From Caballeronia sordidicola (lineage in GTDB: Bacteria; Pseudomonadota; Gammaproteobacteria; Burkholderiales; Burkholderiaceae): a DNA stretch of 64,000 nucleotides. Numbering within the stretch: the stretch's first letter is position 1; each line of letters starts with the position of its first letter. A model generated the notes under the pieces. The model did not search any database. It worked only from the letters and a program-made list of their open reading frames with translations, and was not told where the DNA came from. The DNA is taken from the NCBI RefSeq assembly GCF_000729995.1, contig NZ_JNFG01000214.1, forward strand, positions 310,001 through 374,000, in the 5' to 3' direction. Made by a program: the position numbers and the translations under genes. Shown here in pieces: positions 27,117 through 36,760 of the stretch.

Positions 27117-28757
27117 ATGGCTGTGGCCTTTCCTTTTAACGAGTCTCATCGATTACGCAGACTCAAAACGTTCGGGATTCTCGACACCCCGGTGGAGGAG
27201 CATTTCGACGCCATTACCAGGATTGCTGCAAGTCTGTTGCAGGCTCCGATTGCATTGCTCAACTTCATCGACGAAACCCGAGAGTGGTGTAAGTCAGCGT
27301 GGGGAATGGAGCCCCAGTCGGCCAAGCGGGAAGAGTCGCTTTGCGCGCAGGCCCTCCTGACTAACGATTTCCTTGTTATTCCAGATGCGACCGCCGATGA
27401 AGAATTTCGGAGCCATCCTCAGGTGGTTGGTGAGCGCAACGTCGTTTTCTATGTTGGCGCGGTATTGAAAGCGTCGGATGGCACGGCCCTTGGAACGCTG
27501 TGCGTAATCGCTCATGAGCCCCGGAATCTCAGTGAGTCCGAGAGAGCGGCACTTAAAACTCTGGCGGAACACGCCGTGCTGCATCTTGAAAAACGGCAAG
27601 CGTCGGCAGAACTGCTGGAGATGCAACGCCGCCTCGACGAGACTGAGCATTACCAGGAAGAGTTTCTCGCAATGCTTGCGCATGAGCTTCGCGCGCCGCT
27701 GGCGCCCATTCAGACCGGCATCGCCATTCTCGACCGACCTGAAGCCACGGACGCAGACCGCGCCTGGGCGCGAGAGATTGTTCGGCGCCATGTCGGGCAG
27801 ATGAGCCGTATCGTCGACGATCTGCTATCGACGTCGTTGGCGACCACCGGCGTCATGCAACTGAACCCGGAACCGGTCGCTGTGAAGGATTTGATTGAAA
27901 ACGCCCTGGAGCTTACCAACGCCGCCATCGTCGACCGAGGGCACACGGTTTCGACCTCCGTCGCCGCGTCACTCTATGCGTGCGCTGACCCGACTCAGTG
28001 CTCAATTGTGATAGCGAACATGATAGAGAATGCTGCCATATACACGCCGGCCGACGGGCACATACACATGACGGCGGACGGTGACGGCTCGAACGTCTTC
28101 ATTCGCGTGGCGGATAACGGCATTGGAATCGCGCACGAGGACATTGATGCGATATTCAAGCTTTTTAAGCAGGGGAAGCGGCCGCTCGCCAGGTCCGCAG
28201 GAGGAATGGGGCTAGGTCTAACACTCGCCCGAAAATTGGCCGAGTTGCACGGCGGGACGCTCGTCGCTCGCAGTGAGGGCATCGGGCGCGGGAGCGAATT
28301 CACTCTAACGCTTGGCCGCGCGACTCCTCAGGACATGCCCGGCGCGGCGCGTGTCGAAGTTGCGGCGTCGACCATGCCCATGTCCATTTTGATTGCCGAG
28401 GACAATCACGATACAGCGGACGCGCTTGCACTTTATTTGGAGCTTTCGGGCAATACCACCCGCGTCGCTTATAGCGCGGCCGAAGCGCTCGCCATCGCCA
28501 ACGAGTGGCAGCCTGAGGTTGTACTGAGCGACATCGGGCTTCCGGACATGGACGGCTACGCGCTCATACGGGCCATGCGTGGCCTTGAGTGTCTGGCGAA
28601 CACTACATTCGTCGCAATTACGGGCTATGCATCCGACTCGGACAAGATAGCTGCGATGGAGGCAGGCTTTGACGCTCACATGACGAAGCCGGTGGATGCG
28701 ACGAGTTTAGAAGCGGTTTTGCGCGGAGCTCGGGCCTCGAAGGAGCCAGAGCACTAG
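27117..28757 (+). CDS. Hybrid sensor histidine kinase / response regulator (GAF-HisKA-HATPase-REC)
   Basis: 546 residues, no membrane segment, so a soluble sensor. GAF domain about 25-160 (FIDETREWCKSAWGM), dimerisation helix with phospho-acceptor His189 (AMLAHELRAPLA), N-box (NMIENAAIYTP), G-boxes (VADNGIGIAHED, GGMGLGLTLARKL), then a C-terminal receiver with acidic pair AEDN and phosphorylatable Asp472 (VVLSDIGLPDMDG), Lys in TKPVD. No output domain and no neighbour regulator, so it likely feeds a remote phosphorelay. Confidence 0.93.
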   Translation: MAVAFPFNESHRLRRLKTFGILDTPVEEHFDAITRIAASLLQAPIALLNFIDETREWCKSAWGMEPQSAKREESLCAQALLTNDFLVIPDATADEEFRSHPQVVGERNVVFYVGAVLKASDGTALGTLCVIAHEPRNLSESERAALKTLAEHAVLHLEKRQASAELLEMQRRLDETEHYQEEFLAMLAHELRAPLAPIQTGIAILDRPEATDADRAWAREIVRRHVGQMSRIVDDLLSTSLATTGVMQLNPEPVAVKDLIENALELTNAAIVDRGHTVSTSVAASLYACADPTQCSIVIANMIENAAIYTPADGHIHMTADGDGSNVFIRVADNGIGIAHEDIDAIFKLFKQGKRPLARSAGGMGLGLTLARKLAELHGGTLVARSEGIGRGSEFTLTLGRATPQDMPGAARVEVAASTMPMSILIAEDNHDTADALALYLELSGNTTRVAYSAAEALAIANEWQPEVVLSDIGLPDMDGYALIRAMRGLECLANTTFVAITGYASDSDKIAAMEAGFDAHMTKPVDATSLEAVLRGARASKEPEH

Positions 28758-28909
28758 CTTGCATTGATTTCGCTGGCCCGAACACCAAGGCGCCGTACCA
28801 GCGCTAACGAGCGGCCCTCATCGATAAGCTTATCAAAGTCCCTTACCGCGATGTGCCGTTTGTTCCTACATTTTTGGAGCATCACGTTACACTACACGCA
28901 CGAGCGGAA

Positions 28910-29180
28910 AACGTTAAGCGGATGGCTAAGGAATAATTTCCCGACGACGGCCATCATCTCTCTGCTGCGCTCGATGGAAGACGGCAACTCGGCGGAAATC
29001 GCAGCAATCGGCCGTGAAGGTGACCGGCGTTCCTATCCTGACCGGCGGCGATACCATGCCGACGCGCGTCCAGGTTCAATTCCCGGGCTTTGCTTATCGC
29101 ATGAGCGCCGCCGCCTTGCGCGAACAATTCAATCGCTCGGATTTCCTGCGGCGCCTGTTCGCCATTTCAATCGCCGTCAG
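28910..29180 (+). pseudogene. Crp/Fnr-type regulator relic
   Basis: Frame one reads FPTTAIISLLRSMEDGNSAE, IAAIGREG; after a shift near 29018 frame two reads VTGVPILTGGDTMPTRVQVQ, FPGFAYRMSAAALREQFNRS. This is the end of a cyclic-nucleotide-binding-like beta barrel and the start of the dimerisation helix of Crp/Fnr proteins. Neither the N-terminus nor the HTH domain is present. The rest of 28758-29457 holds no gene. Confidence 0.6.
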
Positions 29181-29457
29181 GCCGCCGAAGATCATGACTT
29201 GGAAGTTTGGAACGACGATACAGTTAATGCGCAACATGACAAATCCGAGAAGGTTATATAGCCAGGAGTTGATCATTTTTAGCCGGAACGACGCAGCGAG
29301 GCCGAGCGGGTTGTTCTAGTTGGCTAGCATGGGGGAGCCAGCTTCGGCGGGTTTTTCAAAGCGTTTATACGGGTGCTTTTCGTGGCGTACCTAGCGAACG
29401 CGAAGCTAGCGTTTGGCACAGAGCGATGTGAGAATCACACAATCCTCAGGAGCTGGT

Positions 29458-29745
29458 ATGGACGACCGTCAAACTTCCATCGAAAGCGATGACCTCTACG
29501 TGATCGTTGTGGCGTTGCTGAATAGCTTTAAACGCGGGCTACCTGATGATCTTGGTGTGCTGCACGCGGAGATAAATACGACCATATGGTGGGCAGGCCT
29601 GCTTTACCCTGCAGACCCACTCGCATTGAGCACTCTGGACACCGCAAGTTCCCTTCTGCTCGTAGGCCTTCCTTTAGCCGCGTTGCTTAAAGTGAGGCGC
29701 CTTCTTGTATTGCGGGAACCGCAATTAGAGCGCGAACGGTTTTAG
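29458..29745 (+). CDS. Small hypothetical protein, paralogue A
   Basis: 95 residues from an ATG preceded by aggagctggt. Helical; C-terminal half DPLALSTLDTASSLLLVGLP then ALLKVRRLL matches the downstream protein at conserved positions (LDTA, L, G, AL, VR, L). The pair probably arose by tandem duplication. No signal peptide or known domain. Confidence 0.65.
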   Translation: MDDRQTSIESDDLYVIVVALLNSFKRGLPDDLGVLHAEINTTIWWAGLLYPADPLALSTLDTASSLLLVGLPLAALLKVRRLLVLREPQLERERF

Positions 29746-29784
29746 CGTCTGCGCTGCAGACTTTTCCCTACATTGGGAGGGAAT

Positions 29785-30051
29785 GTGTCCAGAACCCCTG
29801 ACAGTAATGAAATTTGGAACTTCTACGTCGCGCTGCGGCCATTGCTAGAGCGCGCGGACACGTGCACTCCAGCTCATTACATGAGGTTGCTCACGGATAT
29901 CGGAGCGCTTATTTCAGACGTTCGGTGTTCATTCGAAGGCGATAGTGAGGCGCTGAGTGCGTTAGATACGGCCGAGATACTTGTTTCACTGGGGCATTCG
30001 AAACAAGCCCTTGCACAGGTCAGAGCGGTGCTCATTCAGTGGCAAGGGTGA
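29785..30051 (+). CDS. Small hypothetical protein, paralogue B
   Basis: 89 residues; GTG start at 29785 with gggaggg ahead. Pattern SEALSALDTAEILVSLGHSK then ALAQVRAVL parallels paralogue A. The 39-base gap and a separate ribosome-binding site suggest one transcript. Confidence 0.65.
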   Translation: MSRTPDSNEIWNFYVALRPLLERADTCTPAHYMRLLTDIGALISDVRCSFEGDSEALSALDTAEILVSLGHSKQALAQVRAVLIQWQG

Positions 30052-30699
30052 CAGACGGCTCAGGGATGGAACCCGCGATTCTTGGGAAAAAACTCCCGCG
30101 ACGCGCGGGAGGAGCATTGGGCCGAGAGATTTGCCGCTGCAAAGGACAGCGGTTGTTGTTGGATATCTAGTTCGCCGCATAGCCCTGAAATTCCAACGCT
30201 GCATTTCGGGTATCGTGAATTAGGCCTGCACCTGAACGCGAACGTGGGTCGCATCGACAAACTGGACTTCATCCCGATCCCACGCCTTAGGAAAAATCGA
30301 CCAAAACGACTTCGAACGTTCAAGTCCGCCCCTAGCGACGGGTCAATTTTTCTTCGAAGCGGAAGTCGTAGTTCCCTCGAAACGCGCCCGCGGCTGTCGC
30401 AAAGCCGAATAGCTCGCCGTTCAAAGCAACATCCTCCGCCGCATGCTCAGGACCGGCGCTTAAGTGTTCCGGGTGGTGGACGGTTGCCTTGCGCCGGGGG
30501 GAGCGGTTTTGCGATTGGCAATAGAAGCCGCTCATAGGAGAAGTCGTCCCGGCTGCCACCTAAGCCGTCGGCTTCATCACACCAGATCTCGGCCTGAAAT
30601 CTAGCGGATCCGATCGCTTGCGCGCTGGTTGGAAAGGAGCAGAGATCGCCCGACCTAAAGGCTCCCTCCGGTTCGGCATCAGGTGGCGCGCGCCAAATG
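30052..30699. other. Stretch without recognisable gene
   Basis: Frames here on both strands are short and unlike known domains. It lies between the small paralogue pair and the decayed ligase, and is probably deletion scar DNA from the 3' part of the ligase gene. Confidence 0.4.
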
Positions 30700-31466
30700 A
30701 TTGCCTGCCCTATGAATCCGGCACCTCCGGCCATCGCCGAACACTCGATGTTGAACATACTGTGCTGAAAACGCATGGGGCCTGCAGTGGACGGCGACAA
30801 TCAGCAAGTCCGGCCGTGTAAAAAAATGCATAGTTGCGTCCGCGGCGGGGAGATCCTCACCCTTCGAACAACGCCTATGGACGCCGCCTTTTGGCTTGCC
30901 CGTCGAATAGAGCCAGAACGCGATGTCGTTAGCGCAGCTCATGAATGGCGTGGAACGCGGTTCTGCATCGGCTTGAACACGCGCTCGCCCGGCAGGTCGT
31001 CCCCTTGCGTATGCGACACGATCAGCGCGCGGCCTTCATTGGCGGTATCGGCGTATGCTTGCGCGATGCCCGGCAGCAACGGAGCCGATGCAATGACCGC
31101 GCGTGCGCGGCTGTGATCGAGCATGTAGGCGTAGTCCATCGGCGTCAGCAAGGTGTTAGCGACAACCGGTACAACTCCCACATAAAATGCGCCGAGAAAC
31201 TCGATGGGCAGGTCCACGCTGTCGAGCATAACCAGCAGGATGCGCTCCTCGGGATGAATGCCCAGCGCGTTCAGCACCGAAGCAAACCGGCGCGCCCGAT
31301 CCGCTAATTCGCCATACGTCGTGGTACCGTCATCGTCTATGTAGGCAACTTTTTGCGCTCGCGTTTCGTTCAACGCGAACAGATGCGTTGCGAAGTTGAA
31401 TTGGACCGGCGGGGCATTGGCGGCGGGTTGTCCGGCGGTCGCGGGCGGCGCAATGATGGCGTCCAT
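30700..31466 (-). pseudogene. bclA: Benzoate-CoA ligase, heavily degraded
   Basis: From 31466 the frame gives about 175 residues of a benzoate-CoA ligase N-terminus (FNFATHLFALNETRAQKVAY, DDGTTTYGELADRARRFASV, VANTLLTPMDYAYMLDHSRA) and stops at 30939. A second frame (from 30942) resumes at the AMP-binding core NDIAFWLYSTGKPKGGVH, but the SSGSTG-type motif is shortened by deletion, and the remaining C-terminal 60% is absent. It follows boxD, the usual place for the ligase of the box pathway. Confidence 0.85.
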
Positions 31467-31604
31467 GCTGTCTCCTTCCTGATAATGGGGCGACGCCTAT
31501 GCGCCGGGCGAATGCCGTGCGCCATGCGTTCGGTTCTGTCTGTGCGCAGATTGCTGCGGACCGGTGATGCGTTTAACGCGGGCCGCTATGGTCAGCGCGG
31601 TCCT

Positions 31605-33200
31605 TCAAATTTCGTATTTTCCTGTCGATTCCGTGAGCGCTTCGATAGAAGCGGCGGGTCCCTGGATTGCCGCACGTCGATGATAAAAATTCAGGGCGCG
31701 AACTCCTCCGAGTTCCTCACCGCCTCCGGCGCGTCCCGGACCGCCATGCAGTGACATCGGCATGACGTTGCCGTGGCCCGTTTGACTCTGCGCGACCGAG
31801 GGCGAGATGGCATGAACGCGACCGTGCGTATCGGCGAGTTCCAGCGCAATGCGGGCAAGGCGTGCGTCGTCGTTCGAATAGACCGAAGCGACCAATGAGC
31901 CCTGGCCGCGCCGCGCGAGTTCAACTGCGTGAGATTCTTCGAGCAGCGCGTCACCCGTCGTGACTTCATAACCACACAGTGTCGCCACGGGACCGAACAC
32001 TTCGACATCGTGGACACGTACCGCGCGGCTTGCGTCGTCGATCACGAAAAGATGTGGCGCGATACACGCGGCAATAGCCGGATCGGCATCGACGAGCTGA
32101 ACTTGTGAACCGTCGAACACCAGGCGCGCTTCTTCGCGCAAGGACGCGATGCCGGCACGAACCGCGTCGTATTGTTCGCGGCTGACGAGTGAACCCATGC
32201 GCATGGACTCGTTGCGCGGATTGCCCACGCTCACGTCTGCGAGTTTCGCGCTCAGCGCGTCGGCCGCTGCGCCCAGATACTGTTTCGGCACGAACGCGCG
32301 GCGGATGGCCGTGCATTTCTGCCCCGACTTGACCGTCATCTCGCGCACGACTTCCTTGATGAACAGGTCGAACGCGGCAGTGCCCGGAGCCGCATCGGCT
32401 GCGAGGATGGCGCTGTTGAGGCTGTCCGCTTCCACGTTGAGCCGGGCGCCGCGTGCAACGAACGCGCGATGGGCGCGCAGCGTCGCGGCGGTCTCAGCGG
32501 AGCCGGTGAACGACACGACGTCGAATGTTTCGATCTGGTCGAGCAGGCCCGCTGAACTGCCGCAGATCACCGATAACGCGCCGGCCGGCAAGATGCCCGC
32601 ATCGACGACATCGGCCACCATGCGTTGCGTCAGCCACGCCGTCGCGGTAGCGGGCTTGACGATCACCGGCACACCCGAGAGCAGCGCGGGCGCCGCTTTC
32701 TCCCACAGGCCCCAGGACGGAAAGTTGAACGCGTTGATGAATAGCGCGACGCCACGCGTGGGCGTCAACACATGCTGCGACTGGAAACTCTGGTCCCGGC
32801 TAAGACTCACGGGCGAGCCGTCGCGCAACGCGTGCACGTCGCCCAGCGTGGCACCCAGTTTCGCGTAATACGAAAGCGTGAAAATGCCGCCGTCAATATC
32901 GACCGCCGAATCGTTCTTCGTCGTTCCCGAGTTCGCGAGCGAAATGGCGTAGTAGTCATCGCGTCGTGCTTGCAGCAGCTTCGCGACTTCCGAAAGCCGC
33001 GCGGCACGAGCGGCGTAGGTCAAGCCGCGCAATGCCGCGCCGCCGGACGTGCGCGCGTAGTCAAAGGCGGCGCGGAGATCGAGACCACCACTGGAAACGC
33101 GCACGAGCGCTTCTCCCGTGACCGGATCGGTGAGCGTCGTACCGTCGCCATTGCCCGCCACCCATTCGCCCGCGACATAGTTTCTTAATAGTTCGGCCAT
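31605..33200 (-). CDS. boxD: 3,4-dehydroadipyl-CoA semialdehyde dehydrogenase
   Basis: 531 residues, aldehyde dehydrogenase fold similar to the N-terminal half of PaaZ. Visible motifs: FINAFNFPSWGLWEKAAPAL, cofactor loop FTGSAETA, Glu in LNVEADSLNS, nucleophilic Cys in KSGQKCTAIRRAF. In the box pathway it oxidises the ring-cleavage semialdehyde with NADP. Transcribed after the DUF4863 gene and before the dead ligase, divergent from boxR. Confidence 0.93.
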   Translation of the reverse strand: MAELLRNYVAGEWVAGNGDGTTLTDPVTGEALVRVSSGGLDLRAAFDYARTSGGAALRGLTYAARAARLSEVAKLLQARRDDYYAISLANSGTTKNDSAVDIDGGIFTLSYYAKLGATLGDVHALRDGSPVSLSRDQSFQSQHVLTPTRGVALFINAFNFPSWGLWEKAAPALLSGVPVIVKPATATAWLTQRMVADVVDAGILPAGALSVICGSSAGLLDQIETFDVVSFTGSAETAATLRAHRAFVARGARLNVEADSLNSAILAADAAPGTAAFDLFIKEVVREMTVKSGQKCTAIRRAFVPKQYLGAAADALSAKLADVSVGNPRNESMRMGSLVSREQYDAVRAGIASLREEARLVFDGSQVQLVDADPAIAACIAPHLFVIDDASRAVRVHDVEVFGPVATLCGYEVTTGDALLEESHAVELARRGQGSLVASVYSNDDARLARIALELADTHGRVHAISPSVAQSQTGHGNVMPMSLHGGPGRAGGGEELGGVRALNFYHRRAAIQGPAASIEALTESTGKYEI

Positions 33201-33251
33201 TCAAAAGCCCTTGGTGGTCATTGATGGAGCGACTTGAACCGAAGCACTTGC

Positions 33252-33725
33252 TCAGGCCGCGTGCTTCGTGAATTCGATCGCACCCTCGGGCAACAGATAA
33301 AGCACGAGCGCTTCTCCTCCTGCTACGGTCGGCCGATGTGCGCTGCCGGGACCGTACACGCACCAGCCGGCGGCGTGGCCATCGAACGTCGCCCCTTCGG
33401 TCAGCGGCACGATCAGGTCGATCTCGCCGTTCGGATGCGCATGGTGGGGACCGGCGATATTGTTCATCTGCACGACATCAACAGAAAAGCCGTGGGTATC
33501 AGGCAGCGCCTTGAAGATGCGTCCGTAACGAATTCCGGCCGCTTCACGCTCGGCAAGCCAGCCCTCCTGCACGCCGGTGCGGCACGCGCTCGCGAGTTCG
33601 GTATATCCCGTACCGCCTGCCGCGTACTCGACGTTCAGCCACGCTTCAAGCGCTGCATCGAGTGGCCGGGACGCGATCCTTGCCGTTACGCGCGCAATCA
33701 GGCTCTGGAACTCGTTGGGGGACAT
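33252..33725 (-). CDS. DUF4863-family protein of the box cluster
   Basis: Start at 33725 after a ggag motif; 157 residues. The C-terminal part HHAHPNGEIDLIVPLTEGAT followed by GWCVYGPGSAHRPTVAGGEA looks like a cupin-type beta barrel with His/Glu ligands. Proteins of this family recur in benzoyl-CoA oxidation clusters; a role as 4-hydroxylaminobenzoate-type or CoA-thioester-related enzyme is not established. First gene of the leftward operon. Confidence 0.75.
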   Translation of the reverse strand: MSPNEFQSLIARVTARIASRPLDAALEAWLNVEYAAGGTGYTELASACRTGVQEGWLAEREAAGIRYGRIFKALPDTHGFSVDVVQMNNIAGPHHAHPNGEIDLIVPLTEGATFDGHAAGWCVYGPGSAHRPTVAGGEALVLYLLPEGAIEFTKHAA

Positions 33726-33888
33726 GCGTATCTCCGTCGCGCTAAAGCGCTGTTCGCCGTTAGCCGCGCCGATCTCCACGATATTCGCGGCGACGGGTCA
33801 GCTTCTTCGTACTTGGGTGCATTAAACTTAGCTTGCAACACGTTGCATGTCAAGCACTATAATACATTTATATACCTCACCGAGAGTT

Positions 33889-34830
33889 ATGGATATGAAG
33901 CAAACCGCCGTTTTGCAGCCAATTGAGGGCGGAGATCAGAGTGCGGACGTCGAAAAAGGGCGCGAGAGCCGCGATCCTTTCCTGGTCGGGATGGGTGAGC
34001 GCGTGCGTTTGATGCGTGCGCGTCGCGGACTGACGAGAAAAGCGCTGGCGAAAGAGGCTGACGTGTCCGAGCGATATCTGGCGAACCTCGAATCGGGTGT
34101 CGGCAATGCTTCCGTGCTGTTTCTCCGGCAGTTGATGAAAGCATTAAACTGCACCTTGGCGGAAATCGTGGGGGACGAAACCACGTTGACGCCCGACTGG
34201 ATGCGCATCCGGGAGTTGTTGAACGGCCGCGATCACGACACCCTCAAACGCGCGCGGATAGCGTTGGAAGAGATGCTTGCCACGGCCCCGCAGGACCCTC
34301 ACCGGTTGGAAAGGATCGCGTTGATCGGTTTGCGCGGCGCGGGTAAATCGACGCTCGGCCGGATGCTTGCCGATGAACTGAAAGTGCCGTTCGTCGAGAT
34401 CAACCGCGTGATCGCGCAACTGGCCGGCTGCCCGCCGTCGGAGATTCACGCGCTATATGGAGCAACGGCTTACCGTCGATATGAGCATCGCGCGCTCGAG
34501 GCGGTGATCCAGGAGCATCCGCGTGCGGTGATTGCGTCGCCGGGTGGCCTGGTGTCCGAGCCGGCTACCTTGAACGCGTTGCTGACGCACTGTTTTACGG
34601 TATGGCTCCAGGCCACGCCGGAAGACCATATGCGCCGCGTGGTGGCCCAGGGGGATCTACGGCCGATGTCGGGTAACAAGGAATCCATGGATGACCTGAA
34701 GCGCATTCTGGCCGGGCGCAGCGAGCTGTACGGTCGCGCCGACATGACCTTCGATACCAGCGGAAAGTCGCTGGCGGAATGCTATTTATCGCTGCGAGAT
34801 CGGCTGGCGGCACGACTTGCGTCCGAATAG
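33889..34830 (+). CDS. boxR: BoxR/BzdR-type regulator with shikimate kinase-like domain
   Basis: Start at 33889, 313 residues. Residues 30-95 are an XRE-type HTH (RRGLTRKALAKEADVSERYL, ANLESGVGNAS); residues 145-300 resemble shikimate kinase with P-loop GLRGAGKST (147-155). In this family benzoyl-CoA binds the kinase-like domain and relieves repression. Divergent from the DUF4863-boxD genes and upstream of boxCBA, as expected for the controller of both units. Confidence 0.92.
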   Translation: MDMKQTAVLQPIEGGDQSADVEKGRESRDPFLVGMGERVRLMRARRGLTRKALAKEADVSERYLANLESGVGNASVLFLRQLMKALNCTLAEIVGDETTLTPDWMRIRELLNGRDHDTLKRARIALEEMLATAPQDPHRLERIALIGLRGAGKSTLGRMLADELKVPFVEINRVIAQLAGCPPSEIHALYGATAYRRYEHRALEAVIQEHPRAVIASPGGLVSEPATLNALLTHCFTVWLQATPEDHMRRVVAQGDLRPMSGNKESMDDLKRILAGRSELYGRADMTFDTSGKSLAECYLSLRDRLAARLASE

Positions 34831-34862
34831 CAGTCGTCTGGCCTCCGCATTAACCCGATAAG

Positions 34863-34876
34863 AGCATTAAAATGCT
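34863..34876. promoter_or_regulatory. Inverted repeat upstream of boxC
   Basis: agcatt-aa-aatgct lies 64 bases upstream of boxC. A related tgcattaaa occurs at 33820 in the boxR/DUF4863 spacer, along with tgcaacacgttgca around 33833-33846. These are candidate BoxR sites; TGCA-centred repeats are described for BzdR. Confidence 0.4.
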
Positions 34877-34939
34877 TGCTGTCATCCGTTAGATGCACTA
34901 TCGTACACAAATCATATCCCGTGTCCGAAGGAGACATCC

Positions 34940-36694
34940 ATGGCAGTCGCGCAATCAGCGGAGCAGGCCGGCATTAACGGCACGGCCTCGGCAGGCCAAT
35001 CGGCCGCAACCGCAGTACAGGCAGAAACCGTCGCAGCGCCAGTGGGCCAGCGCGTCGATTACCGCACGGAGCCGGGCCGTTACAAACACTGGTCGCTGAC
35101 GTTCGACGGCGCGGTGGCGACGCTCGGCATCAACATTGCCGAAGATGGCGGTATCCGCGACGGTTATAAGCTGAAGCTCAACTCGTACGACCTGGGTGTC
35201 GATATTGAATTGCACGACGCTTTGCAGCGCGTGCGCTTCGAGCACCCGGAAGTGCGCACGGTCGTGGTGACGAGTCTCAAGGACCGCGTGTTCTGCTCGG
35301 GCGCCAACATTTTCATGCTCGGCCTTTCATCGCATGCATGGAAGGTCAATTTCTGCAAGTTCACCAACGAGACGCGCAACGGTATAGAAGATACGTCGCG
35401 CCACTCCGGTATCAAATTCCTCGCGGCAGTCAACGGCGCGTGCGCTGGCGGCGGATATGAAATGGCGCTCGCGTGTGACGAAATCTATTTGGTCGACGAC
35501 CGCTCTTCGTCTGTTGCGTTGCCCGAAGTGCCGCTGCTCGGCGTGCTGCCCGGCACCGGCGGACTCACTCGCGTGACCGATAAACGCAAGGTCCGCCACG
35601 ACCGCGCCGACATCTTCTGCACGATAGTTGAGGGGGTGCGCGGCGAGCGTGCGAAGCAATGGCGTCTGGTCGATGAAGTCGTGAAGCCGAATGTATTCAA
35701 GGAAACGGTGCAGGCCCGCGCGCTGGAACTGGCCGCGCAAAGCGATCGGCCGGCCGGCGCGCAGGGCATTGTCCTGACGCGTATAGAGCGCACGGATCGC
35801 GACGACGGCCTGAGCTATGCGACCGTCGATATCAGTATTGACCGAGCCCGCCGTACCGCAACGTTTACCGCGAAAGCGCCGTCGGTGAATCCGCAGTCGA
35901 ACATAGATGAAATCGTCGCGGCCGGCGCCAACTGGTGGCCCCTGCAGTTCGCCCGCGAACTCGACGACGCCATCCTGTGCATGCGCACGAATGAACTCGA
36001 TATCGGCACCTGGATCTTCAAGACCGAAGGCGACGCACGCACGCTGCTCGCCGCCGACGCCACGCTTCTCGCGCATCGCGATCACTGGTTCGTGCGCGAA
36101 ACCATCGGCATGTTGCGCCGCACGCTGGCACGTATCGACGTCTCGTCGCGCACGCTGTTCGCGCTGATCGAGCCAGGTTCATGTTTCGCCGGTACCTTCG
36201 CCGAACTCGCGTTTGCTTGCGACCGCAGCTACATGGCGGCGTTGCCGAGCAACGAGGAGGAGGAGCCGGTGCTGACGCTCTCGGAAGCGAACTTTGGCCT
36301 CTACCCGATGGTCACCGGCCAGTCGCGCCTCGGCCGCCGTTTCTATGACGAAACGGAGCCGATGAACGCCGCGCGCGACCAAATCGGGCAGCCGGTGAAG
36401 CCGGTCGAGGCGGAACGCCTGGGACTGGTGACGGCGTCGCCGGACGATATTGACTGGGCCGACGAGATCCGGATTGCCATTGAAGAGCGCGCGGCCATGT
36501 CGCCGGATGCGCTCACCGGGCTTGAGGCCAACCTGCGCTTCAACGGTGTCGAGACGATGGAGACGCGCATCTTCGGACGCTTGTCGGCGTGGCAGAACTG
36601 GATCTTCAACCGGCCGAACGCGGTGGGCGAGAAGGGCGCCCTCAAGGTGTACGGCAAGGGCAGCAAGGCGCAGTTCGACCTCAATCGCGTCTGA
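34940..36694 (+). CDS. boxC: 2,3-epoxybenzoyl-CoA / benzoyl-CoA-dihydrodiol ring-cleaving lyase
   Basis: 584 residues, enlarged crotonase fold. Visible: FCSGANIFMLGLSSHAWKVN, the oxyanion/active-site region NGACAGGGYEMALACDEIYL, PEVPLLGVLPGTGGLTRVTD and a second crotonase-like part (CFAGTFAELAFACDRSYMAA). BoxC hydrolytically opens the epoxide ring to 3,4-dehydroadipyl-CoA semialdehyde and formate. ATG after gaaggagacatcc. First gene of boxCBA; no damage seen. Confidence 0.93.
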   Translation: MAVAQSAEQAGINGTASAGQSAATAVQAETVAAPVGQRVDYRTEPGRYKHWSLTFDGAVATLGINIAEDGGIRDGYKLKLNSYDLGVDIELHDALQRVRFEHPEVRTVVVTSLKDRVFCSGANIFMLGLSSHAWKVNFCKFTNETRNGIEDTSRHSGIKFLAAVNGACAGGGYEMALACDEIYLVDDRSSSVALPEVPLLGVLPGTGGLTRVTDKRKVRHDRADIFCTIVEGVRGERAKQWRLVDEVVKPNVFKETVQARALELAAQSDRPAGAQGIVLTRIERTDRDDGLSYATVDISIDRARRTATFTAKAPSVNPQSNIDEIVAAGANWWPLQFARELDDAILCMRTNELDIGTWIFKTEGDARTLLAADATLLAHRDHWFVRETIGMLRRTLARIDVSSRTLFALIEPGSCFAGTFAELAFACDRSYMAALPSNEEEEPVLTLSEANFGLYPMVTGQSRLGRRFYDETEPMNAARDQIGQPVKPVEAERLGLVTASPDDIDWADEIRIAIEERAAMSPDALTGLEANLRFNGVETMETRIFGRLSAWQNWIFNRPNAVGEKGALKVYGKGSKAQFDLNRV

Positions 36695-36760
36695 CGCGTC
36701 TTGCGTTCCGGTCCTCATGCATCCAGCGTTCATCAACGTCACGGCTATAAGGAAACAACC

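Noticed and set aside
30447-30800. Reverse frame of 117 residues near the dead ligase
   Set aside because: Partly protein-like but matches nothing I know and overlaps another frame that carries real ligase sequence.
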